Shown: positions 20,412-32,400 of the stretch, in pieces
Layout of the letters: every line of letters starts with the position of its first letter
How positions within the stretch are numbered: the first letter of the stretch is position 1
Assembly (NCBI RefSeq): GCF_021654795.1
Contig: NZ_AP025344.1
Location: 2,790,501-2,854,500 of the forward strand
Source: Paenibacillus dendritiformis
Lineage (GTDB): Bacteria > Bacillota > Bacilli > Paenibacillales > Paenibacillaceae
Direction of reading: 5' to 3'
Length of the DNA: 64,000 nt
Notes under the pieces: model-generated
What the model saw: the letters and a program-made list of their open reading frames with translations, nothing else
Database searches by the model: none
What the model was told of the DNA's origin: nothing
Made by a program: the position numbers and the translations under genes

Positions 20412-23400
20412 ATGAGCAAGCCGGACATCGCCGACATTTATCCATTATCGCCTATGCAGGAAGCTCTGCTTTTTCATTCGCTTTACGACCAGGGAGATGT
20501 GTATTTTGAACAAATGATTTTTACGCTGGAAGGAAGCGTGAATATCCGGGCCATGGAGTCCAGCTTGAATGCCGTCATCCGCCGTTACGATATTCTTCGG
20601 ACCATTTTTATTCATGACAAGATCAACAGGCCCAGGCAGGTGGTGCTCAAGGAACGGACGCTGCAGCTCGAAACAGTCGATGTATCGGAACGGAGCAAGG
20701 CTGAGCAGCGCGATGTCATTCAGCGGCTTGCCGAAGAAGACAGACAACGCGCCTTCGATCTGTCCAAGGATCTGCTGCTTCGTCTCAAGCTGATCAAGAC
20801 GGGGGAATACGCGTATGATCTGATCTGGAGCAATCATCATATTTTGCTGGATGGATGGTGTCTGGGAATTCTGTTCCAGGAGTGGTTTTCTTTATATAAA
20901 GAAGAGAACGGCGGAGAGAAGGCCCGGCTCCCGCGCGTCATTCCGTACAAGAACTATATTCGATGGCTCGAATCTCGCGATCAGACGGAAGCGCGGAAGT
21001 ATTGGCGGGATTATTTATCAGGCTACGAGGCCATCGAGGTTCTTCCTGTCCAACGTACGGCCTTGCACCAGGAAGCTCCCCGCATCGAGGAAATCATGTT
21101 CAATCTTGGCACGGAGCTTACGGAACGGCTTGTTGCCTTATCCCGGAGGTATCAGGTCACGATGAACAGTTTGTTCCAGACCGTGTGGGGAGTCATGCTT
21201 CACTATTACAGCGACGCCGAAGACGTCGTCTTCGGAACCGTCGTGTCGGGCAGATCTCCCTCCATCCCGGATGTGGAGAAGATCGTCGGATTGATGATCA
21301 ATGCCGTTCCGGTCAGAATACAAGCCGCGCCGGATCAATCCTTTGCCCAATTGCTGATGAAGACGCATCAAAATGGGATCCTGTCCGAGGAGCACAGCTT
21401 TCTCTCTCTGGCGGAGATTCAGTCGGAAACCGGAATTGCGCCCCTGTTCAATCACATCTTGGTCTATGAAAACTATCCTTCCAGCGAGAGCATGTTCGAT
21501 ACGGACAAACTGGACCTGGGCTTCAAAATTACCTCCATCGAGGCTTTCGAGCACACCAATTATGATTTGAATATATCCATCGGTCCTGGCGCAGAGCTGC
21601 GCGTCAAAATGAACTATAACAATCGGGTCTATTCCGCGGACGCGATCGAACGGTTATTCCGCCATTTGGAACATGTCTGCCTGCAAGTAACGGCCGATCC
21701 GGACAGGAAGCTGCCGGATATCGAGGTGCTTACGCCGCAGGAAAAATGGAATATAGCCGCGTTCAACGAGACTGCCGCAGATTATCCGCGGGAACGGACG
21801 CTCGTGGAGCTGTTCGTCGCCCAAGCGCTGCAGCATCCGGATCATCCCGCTGTCGTCTTCGGCAGCGAGCAGTGGACCTATTCGGAGCTTCATGAGCGAT
21901 CCGAGCAATGGGCAAGGGGCTTGCAGCGGCGAGGCGTCGCGATCGGCGATGTGGTCGGACTGGCCGCGCGCCGTTCGGCGGATATGATCGCCGGCATGCT
22001 TGCCGTCCTCAAAGCAGGGGCCGCCTATATTCCGCTCGATCCCGATTTCCCGGAGGAGCGGCTGACCGGCATCCTCAACGACAGCGGGGCGAGGCACCTG
22101 TTCCTGTTGACGGCGCTTCGTCTTCCCGGGTTCCAAGGGGAGACCATCCTGGCCGGCGACTTGGAGCCGGCTGGAGACGACGATGCCCGGACGGCGCCGG
22201 CATGCGGTCTGGAACTGAGCCCGGACAGTCCTGCCTATATCATCTATACGTCCGGTTCTACCGGACAACCGAAGGGAGTCGTGGCCACCCACAGAAACGT
22301 GGCGAAAACCATTCTGAACAACGGTTATGTTCAACTGGACAGATCCGACCGGATATTGCAAATATCCAATTATGCCTTCGATGGCGCAACCTTCGACATC
22401 TACGGCGCATTGCTGCATGGCGCCACGCTTGTGCTCCTGTCCCGGGAAGAGCTATTAAGCGCGGAATTGCTGGCGGCGTCCTTTGATAAATACTCCATTA
22501 GTGTGGCCTTTATGACCACGGCGCTGTTCAACGCGCTGGTCGACTGGGATCCGACTTGCTTCAACAATCTTCGCCGCGTCTTGTTCGGCGGGGAAAAAGG
22601 GTCGGTAAAGCATGTGAACAAGGCGCTGGCGGCCCTCGGGCCAGGACGCCTGCTTCATATGTACGGACCGACGGAAACCACGGTATATGCGACCTGTCAT
22701 CCGGTAACGCAGCCGGATGCGCTTCCCATCGGCCGTCCGATTCATAATACGACGGCGTATGTGCTCAATCGGCGCCGGCAGCCGATGCCCGCAGGAGTGC
22801 CGGGCGAGCTCTACATCGGCGGCGAGGGGCTTGCACTAGGGTACTGGCGTCAGCCTGAACGGACAGCCGAACAGTTCATTGCGAATCCTTTCTCGCCGGG
22901 AGAAAGGCTGTACAGGACCGGGGATCGGGTCCGAATGCTGCCGGACGGAACGATAGATTTTCTCGAGCGGATAGACCAGCAGCTCAAGATTCGGGGACAC
23001 CGGATCGAGCCGGGAGAGATTGCCGAGGAATTGAAGGCTCTTCCCGGGGTGCAGGACGGATTAGTCATTCCGTGGCGGGATAAGCAGGGCCATGACTGCC
23101 TGTGCGCCTATATCGTGCCTGAGCGCGGCGTTCCTGTCTCCGAAGAGGACGCGCAAGCGAACGGACATGAACGGATACAGAGCTGGCGGAAGGCATTGAA
23201 GGACCGCCTGCCCGAATATATGATTCCGGCATCGTTTCAGATGGTAGAGTCGTTTCCGTTGACCCCGAACGGAAAGGTGGATCGCCACAGACTTCCCGAA
23301 CCGCGGAGGCCGGTTCAGGGAGCGCGTGTTCCGCTGACGGGTGACACGGAGGCGGCGCTTGCGAAAATATGGGGCGAAGTGTTGGGAGCAGAGCGGTTTG

Positions 23401-26400
23401 GAGCGGACGATCATTTTTTTGAGCTCGGGGGGCACTCGCTGAAAGCGATGATGCTGACCGCCAAAATCCATAAGGAGCTCGGAGTCCGTCTGACGCTGCA
23501 TGAGGTGTTCCAGAACCCTGTGCTGCGGGAGATGGCGGCATGCATCAGGACGGCGAAGCAAAGCGATTACGAGCCGCTCCTGCCCGCTCCTGAACAGGAG
23601 GCCTATCCGGCTTCCTCCGCTCAGAAGAGGGTGTATATTGCGCAGCAGCTCGATCCCGGACAGACGAGCTACAATATGCCGATGGTGCTGGAAATTGAAG
23701 GGACAATCGACAAAGCGAAGCTGGAGCAGGCCTTTATCCGGTTGATCGAGCGCCATGAATCGTTAAGAACCTCATTCGCGTGGTCCGGCGGCATGCTGTG
23801 CCAGCGGGTGATCGGGCGCGACGAGTTCGCCTGGAGTCTGGATTGCCGTCAAGCGCGTCCTGAAGATCGGGGCTCGGATCGGCCCGAGGCGGCGGAATCG
23901 GAAGAGCGGCAGAGCAGGATCACCCGCTTGCTGCGCTCGTTCATCAGACCCTTCGATCTGGGCAGCGGTCCGCTCATCCGGGCCATGCTTGCCGAGTTCA
24001 GCGATCGCCTCAGCGTACTGTTCATTGACATTCACCATATTGTGTGCGACGGCATCTCCATGGGGATTATCTATCGGGATCTGACCCGGCTCTACCGGGG
24101 GGAAGCCTTGTCTCCCGCGAAGATACAGTACAAGGATTATGCCGTCTTTGAGCAGCGCAACCGGAACCATGAGAGATACGAATCGAACCGGAAATACTGG
24201 AAGGAGCAGTTCGCAGGCAAGCTGCCGGAAGCGGAACTGATGACGGATTATGTTCGTCCATCCATACGCTCCTATGATGGCCGAACGCTTGCATTCCAGC
24301 TCGATCCGCGTATGACCGGGAGGCTCAAAAGGCTTGGCGCCGCGCAGGGAGCCACGTTGTATATGGTCCTGCTGGCGGCCTACAACCTGCTGCTGTCGAA
24401 GTACAGCGGCAAGGAGGACATTGTGGTGGGAGTACCGACTGCCGGCAGGCATCATGAGGATGTGCAAGGGATTGTCGGCATGTTCGTCAATACGCTGGCG
24501 CTGCGCACTCACGCGGACGGCTCGCTGCCGGTCCAAGAGTGGATCGGGCGCGTGAAGGAAGGCATCATGAGAGCGCAGGCCCATGGGGACTATCCGTTGG
24601 AGGATCTGCTTGAAGATCTGGATTTGTCCCGGGATCTCAGCCGTCATCCGCTGTTCGATACGATGTTCGTTCTGCAAAACATGGACATTGAGCCGATCGA
24701 GATGGATGGCACGACGTTCCGGACAGCGGAGTGGGAGTGGCGGCATGCCAAATTCGACATGACCTGGAGCGGACGGGAGTCGGTGGAAGGCATGACCTTT
24801 GTCGTGGAGTTCGCTGCCTGCTTATATGAACCGGCCACGATACAACGGATGATTGACCATTTCATCGTGATCCTGGAGCAAATGACCGCGTCCCCTGACC
24901 GGCTGCTGCGGGACATCGATATGCTGACGGCGGAAGAAAGAGCCTGGCTGGCTGCCCGGAATGAGACGGCCGCTTCTTATCCCGCTCAGGCCTCGGTCTC
25001 CTTATTGTTCGAACAGCAGGCGGCCGTCTCCGCCGATCATCCCGCGCTGATCTATGGAAGCAGAATGATGACCTACCGGGAGCTGAACGAGGCCGCGAAG
25101 CGGTTCGCCGCCGTGCTGGGAAGCAAGGGAATCGGACGCGGGGATCGGGTTGGTCTTCTGGCGGAGAGATCGATGGAAATGATGATTGCGATTTTCGGCA
25201 TATTGAGGACGGGAGCGGCTTATGTTCCTCTCGATCCGGCTTTTCCGGAGGAGCGCAAGCTGGATATCCTGAACGATTGCGGGGCGCGATGGCTGGTAGC
25301 TACGGACGGGCTGGACGTTTCTCAATTTCAAGGCGGATACCTGGAGTACGGGATCACGGTCCGGGAAGCGGATGCATGGTCAGGCATGTTAGCGGAAGAA
25401 CGCGAGCTTGCCGCCGGCCCCGGCCCGAATGATATTGCTTATATTATGTATACTTCCGGTTCCGCGGGGAAGCCGAAGGGGGTTCTTACCAGCCATCGCA
25501 ACATTGTAAAGACGAGCGTGAACAATGGCTTTGCGAATCTGACGGGGGAAGACCGGATGCTGCAGTTGTCGAATTACGCCTTTGACGGATCCACCTATGA
25601 AATTTTCGGGGCATTGCTCAACGGAGCGACGCTGGTGTTGATATCGAGGGACGATCTGCTGGATGCCGCCGAGCTCGCCAGGATTATGGACGAGCAGCGC
25701 GTGACTTCCGCTTTTATGACCGCAGCGTTGTTCAATACGATGGTCGATTATCATCTGGAGTGCTTTAAGCATATGCGGAAGCTGTTTTTTGGCGGGGAGG
25801 CGGCATCCGTCCAGCATGTTGCGAAGGCCCTTGATTATCTGGGCGAGAACCGGATAGTCAACAGCTACGGGCCGACGGAGACGACCGTGTTCGCGACAAC
25901 GTATCCCGTCCGGAAGCAGGTTATCGGGAAGCGAAGCGTTCCGATTGGCAAGCCGATCCGCAACACGCAAATCTATGTGCTGAACCCATGGGGGCAAATG
26001 CAGCCTCCAGGCATACCCGGCGAATTGTATATTGGCGGAGGCGGCGTAGCCCAGGGATATTTGAACCGACAGCAGTTGACCGAGCAGCGCTTCTTGCCGA
26101 ATCCTTTCCTTCCGGGAGAGAAAATGTACAGGACGGGCGATCTCGCGCGCTGGCTGCCGGACGGCGAGCTGGAATATTTGGGACGGCTCGATCAGCAGGT
26201 CAAGATCCGCGGCAATCGCGTCGAACCGGGAGAGATCGAGAGCAAGCTGATCTCTCTGACGTCTGTTCGGGAAGCCGCCGTCATCCCGAAAAGAGATTCG
26301 CGCGGATCCGTCTATTTATGCGCCTATGTAGTCTATGAACAAGGCGCCGCCGAACGGATGAAGGAGGAAAGGGAAGCTGCGCACTGGCAAAGGAAGCTGA

Positions 26401-29400
26401 GACGAACGCTCCCGGATTATATGATTCCGGCCGCATTTGTCGTGCTTGACGCCCTCCCTCTCACGGCGAATGGGAAAATCGATCGGTCCGCCTTGCCGGA
26501 ACCAAGTCTGGCCATGCCGGACGGCGCGAAGGAAGCTCCTGGCAATGAAGATGAGGCCAAGCTGCACAGGCTGTGGGCGGAAGTGCTCGGGGTTGACGGT
26601 CACGGCATCGATGATCATTTCTTTGAACTGGGCGGACATTCCCTTAAAGCGATGCAGCTTGCGGCCAAGGTTCACCAATGCTTTGATGTCAAGCTTCGGC
26701 TGCAGGATATATTCAATTACCCGACGATCCGGGAACAGGCAACATTTATCAGGGGAGCGGAACACAAGCGGTTAGATCGTGCTTCCATTCCTTTGGCACC
26801 GGTGCAGGATGACTATCCGGTGACCCCGGCTCAAAAAAGACTGTATATCGTCTCGCAGTATGAGCATGCCGGGACGAGCTATAATATGCCGATGGCGCTT
26901 CGGATAGTCGGAGACCTGAACATTCCGGCGCTGGAGCGGGCGTTCATTCAGCTCATCGGGCGGCATGAGTCCTTGCGGACTTCTTTCCATATGGACGGGG
27001 ACGAGGTCAAGCAGCGGATTCACCCCGTGAGCCAACTGGGCTGGCAGCTGGAGGTTCTGGAGATTGCGGAAGATGACAGCGCACATCCGGCTGCATCGGG
27101 CGAGAACGCCGGCGGCTTGCCGGCGCCGTGGATCCGGCCGTTCGACTTGGCCGCACCTTGCCTGCTGCGCGCAGTCCTGTGGAAGATGCAAGAGAAGGGC
27201 TATCTGCTCTTCATTGATATTCATCATATTGTATCGGATGGCGTGTCGACTGCGGTTTTATATGACGAGTTGTTCAGGTTGTACAGCGGAGAGGAGCTCC
27301 CGCCGCTTGACATACAGTATAAGGATTATGCCATGTGGGAGCAGGATCGCCGGGGAAGTGAATCCTATGCAGCCGCGAAGTCTTACTGGCATGCGTTGTA
27401 TCGGGAGCCTGCGCCTGTGCTCGAACTTCCTCTGGATAGAACCCGGCCGCGCGTTCAGCGCTACGAGGGAGCCAAATATTCCTTCACGCTGCCAGGCGGG
27501 CTGGTCTCTAAGCTTACAGAAAAATCCAAGGATCAGGAAATCACGGTATTCATGGCGTTATTGTCCGCATATTTTATCCTATTGTCCAAATACTCCGGCC
27601 AGGAGGATATCGCGGTCGGGATGCCGGTCGCGGGAAGAGATCACGCGGATACGGAATCGCTCATCGGCATGTTCGTAAAAACGCTGGCTTTGCGCAGTTA
27701 TCCAAAAGCCGATCTGCGGGTTGGGGAATATGTCGGTCAAGTGAAGAAGGCGGTGCTCGAAGCGTATGAGCACTCCGTTTATCCGTTAGAGGAACTGCTG
27801 GAGCATGTGGACTTGGCCAGAGATCCGAGCCGGCATCCGTTCTTTGATACATTGTTCGTGCTGCAGAATATGAGCATCGCCAAGCTGGAATTGCCGGGCC
27901 TGCTTATTGAGCAAGAGGAGGCGCCCCTTGACCGCTCGAAGTTCGACATGACCTGGGCAGGGCTGGAAAAGGAAGATCAAATTTTGATGACGATCGAATA
28001 CAATACCGAGATCTTTTCCCATGCCACCATCAGGCGAATGTCCGTGCATTATGAGCATATTCTGCGCCAGATGGCGGAACAAGAGGCGTCGCGCATCCGC
28101 GATATCGAGCTGATCACCGAGGGAGAGCGGCTTGAGCTGCTCCGGCTGGAGGGCGGATCGGCGGATTATCCGCGCGAGGCGAGCATTCCGGAGCTGTTCG
28201 CGGAGCAGGCGCGGCTTCGTCCGAATCATCCGGCGCTCGTATGGGGCAGCGAACAGGTCGCCTATGGGGAGCTGCGCGAGCGGGCGCAATGTCTGGCCGA
28301 TAGGCTCAGACAGAGGGGAGTCGGCACGGGAGAAGCGGTCGGACTGATAGCGGACCGTTCGATCGGGATGATCGAGTCCATCCTCGGGATTCTGGCCGCG
28401 GGCGCGGCGTATGTGCCGCTGGATCCGGGCTTTCCGCCCGAGCGGCTTGCGCAAATGCTGGAGGATAGCGGCGCCCGGATCCTGCTCGCGCAGGACGGCA
28501 TGGCCGTGCCCGGCTTCACGGGCATCACGCTGCCGCTGGACGAGGGGCCGCGGGCGGAAGCCGGGACGCGGGCGGCGGTGGAGGACCTGACCATTCCGGC
28601 GGAATCCGCGGCTTATATCATGTACACATCCGGTTCGACCGGCACGCCCAAAGGCGTGATGATTACGCACCGGAACGTGATCAAAACCAGCATCCGCAAC
28701 GGATTTATGGAGATGCTGCCCGAGGATCGGGTGCTGCAGCTGTCCAATTATGCTTTTGACGGCTCGACGTATGAGATTTTCGGAGCGCTGCTGAACGGGG
28801 CGACGCTGGTTCTCCTGCCGAAGCACAGCGTGCTGGACGCCGGGGAGCTGGCGAGGACATTCGAGGAGCAGCGCATTACTACGGCCTTCATGACGGCGGC
28901 TCTGTTCAATACCGTCGTGGATTGGGATGTAACCTGTCTGAAGCATGTGCGGAAGCTCTTCTTCGGCGGAGAGGCGGGCTCGAAGAAGCATGTCGTGAAG
29001 GCGCTGGAATATCTGGGGCCGAACCGGATAGCCAACGGCTACGGGCCGACGGAGACGACCGTGTTCGCGACGACGTACACGGTGGATGAGAGCATGCGGG
29101 AGCGGAGCAGCGTGCCGATCGGCAGGCCCGTGAACAACACGCGGGTCTGCGTCCTGAACCGCTGGGGGCAGCGGCAGCCGGTCGGGGTGCCGGGAGAGCT
29201 GTACATCGGGGGAGACGGATTGGCCCGGGAATATGTGAATCGGCCGGATCTGACCGCCGAGAAATTCGTTCCGAACCCGCTCGTGCCGGGGGAGAGGGCA
29301 TACCGGACCGGGGATCTCGTGCGCTGGCTGCCGGATGGGAATCTGGAATTTCTGGGCCGTCTGGACAGACAGGTCAAAATACGGGGGAACCGCATCGAGC

Positions 29401-32400
29401 TCTCGGAAGTGGAGAGCCGGCTCCGCTCGCTGGCGGAGGTGCAGGAGGCTGCCGTCGTTCCGGGCCGGGACGAGCAGGGGCATTCCTTCCTTGCGGCTTA
29501 TGTCGTTCCCGCGGTTGCGGAGCAGGAGGGGCTGGCGGCCCTAATTCGCGAGCGACTGCAGCGGCTGCTTCCGGATTACATGGTGCCTTCCAGCTTCACG
29601 CTTCTTGACAAGCTTCCGCTGACAGGCAATGGGAAGGTGGACGCGGCTTCTCTGCCCGCGCACCAGCGGCTGGGAAGCGGGGATTGCCAAGCGCCGGCGA
29701 ACGAGACGGAGCACCGGCTTGCTGAGATTTGGGCGGACCTTCTTGGCGTCCGCCAGGTCGGCGTCAACGATCACTTTTTTGCGCTTGGCGGCCACTCGCT
29801 GAAGGCGATGACGCTTATCGCTCGAATTCACAAGGAGTTTCATGTGAAGCTGTCGCTTCAAGACGTGTTTGCCCGCCCTACCGTTCAAGAGCAATCCGGA
29901 CTGATACAACAGGAAAAGGGGCGCGACACGCACGTGCCGCTGATGCCTGCTCCGAAGCAAGATACTTATCCGGTCTCCTCCGCCCAATGGAGGCTGTACT
30001 ACATTCAGCAGCTGGATAAGGAAGGTACCAGCTATAATATGCCGATGGCCTTCGAGCTTCGCGGCCAGCTTCATGAGGGACGGCTGCGGAAGGCATTTGC
30101 CTCCTTGATTTGCCGGCACGAATCCTTGCGTACCACCTTTGCCATCGTCGGGGAAGAACTAAGGCAGAAGATATGGCCCGCCGGCGAACTGCGCTTTCAC
30201 CTGGAGCAAGCCGAATATTCGGGTGACGCGGAAGATGAGGCCGGGATCCGTGCGAGGACGGAGGAATATATCGGTTCCTTTGTTCGCCCGTTTCATCTCT
30301 CTGAACCGCCGCTTTTCCGTGCCGGACTGCTGCGGTTGTCCGCAACGCGGCATTTGCTTGCCATCGATATTCACCATAGCGTCTCTGACGGAATATCGAC
30401 CGGAATTATGATGAGAGAGCTATTTCAGCTCTACGAAGGACAGGAGCTTGCGGACGTCTCCATACAATATAAGGATTATGCCGTATGGGAGCAGCGGCAG
30501 AAGCAAGGCGGAATGTATCGCCAGAACGAGAAGTTCTGGCTGGATCTCCTCCAGGGAGAACTTCCGGCATTGAGGCTTCCCTACGATGCTTCCCGTTCCG
30601 GGAACGAGGCATCGGAAGGAGCGGAAGCCCGGCTTCGGATAGACAGGGAAGTCACCCGTCTGCTGGAAGAGCTTGCCGCCACTCGCCGCACGACACTCTT
30701 TGCCGTGCTGCTCGCAGCCTACTCGATTCTGCTGTCCAAGTATTCGGGAGAGGAAGACATGATCATCGGCACGCCTATCTCCGGCCGCCAGCATGCGGAT
30801 GCGGCAGAAATCGTGGGGATGTTCGTCAATACGCTGCCGCTTCGGCTTGCGCCGCGGGGAGATCTGGAGCTGCATTCTTATATCGGCGAGGTCGGGGATC
30901 GGCTGCTTGACGCCTTCGAGCATGGCATGTATCCGCTGGAAGAACTCATGGAGAAATTGAATGTGCCAAGAGATGCAAGCAGGCATCCTCTCTTTGATAC
31001 CCTGTTCATATTGCAAAATATAGAGGAATTTTCGTTCGCGGATACGGAACTGCATATACGCCAGCTGAATGCCGGAACCCGGGAACCCAAGTTCGATATG
31101 ACATGGGGGGCGGTGGAGACGAGTGACGGGTTGTCCGTTACCGTGGAATATAACCGCAGCTTGTTCTTGCCGGGAACCATAGAGAGGATGCTGGCGCATT
31201 ATGAGCATATTCTGCGCCAGATGGCGGAACAAGAGGCGTCGCGCATCCGCGATATCGAGCTGATCACCGAGGGAGAGCGGCTTGAGCTGCTCCGGCTGGA
31301 GGGCGGATCGGCGGATTATCCGCGCGAGGCGAGCATTCCGGAGCTGTTCGCGGAGCAGGCGCGGCTTCGTCCGAATCATCCGGCGCTCGTATGGGGCAGA
31401 GAACAGGTCGCCTATGGGGAGCTGCGCGAGCGGGCGCAATGTCTGGCCGATAAGCTCAGACAGCGGGGAGTCGGCACGGGAGAAGCGGTCGGACTGATAG
31501 CGGACCGTTCGATCGGGATGATCGAGTCCATCCTCGGGATTCTGGCCGCGGGCGCGGCGTATGTGCCGCTGGATCCGGGCTTTCCGCCCGAGCGGCTTGC
31601 GCAAATGCTGGAGGATAGCGGCGCCCGGATCCTGCTCGCGCAGGACGGCATGGCCGTGCCCGGCTTCACGGGCATCACGCTGCCGCTGGACGAGGGGCCG
31701 CGGGCGGAAGCCGGGACGCGGGCGGCGGTGAAGGACCTGACCATTCCGGCGGAATCCGCGGCTTATATCATGTACACATCCGGTTCGACCGGCACGCCCA
31801 AAGGCGTGATGATTACGCACCGGAACGTGATCAAAACCAGCATCCGCAACGGATTTATGGAGATGCTGCCCGAGGATCGGGTGCTGCAGCTGTCCAATTA
31901 TGCTTTTGACGGCTCGACGTATGAGATTTTCGGAGCGCTGCTGAACGGGGCGACGCTGGTTCTCCTGCCGAAGCACAGCGTGCTGGACGCCGGGGAGCTG
32001 GCGAGGACATTCGAGGAGCAGCGCATTACTACGGCCTTCATGACGGCGGCTCTGTTCAATACCGTCGTGGATTGGGATGTAACCTGTCTGAAGCATGTGC
32101 GGAAGCTCTTCTTCGGCGGAGAGGCGGGCTCGAAGAAGCATGTCGTGAAGGCGCTGGAATATCTGGGGCCGAACCGGATAGCCAACGGCTACGGGCCGAC
32201 GGAGACGACCGTGTTCGCGACGACGTACACGGTGGATGAGAGCATGCGGGAGCGGAGCAGCGTGCCGATCGGCAGGCCCGTGCACAACACGCGGGTCTGC
32301 GTCCTGAACCGCTGGGGGCAGCGGCAGCCGGTCGGGGTGCCGGGAGAGCTGTACATCGGGGGAGACGGATTGGCCCGGGAATATGTGAATCGGCCGGATC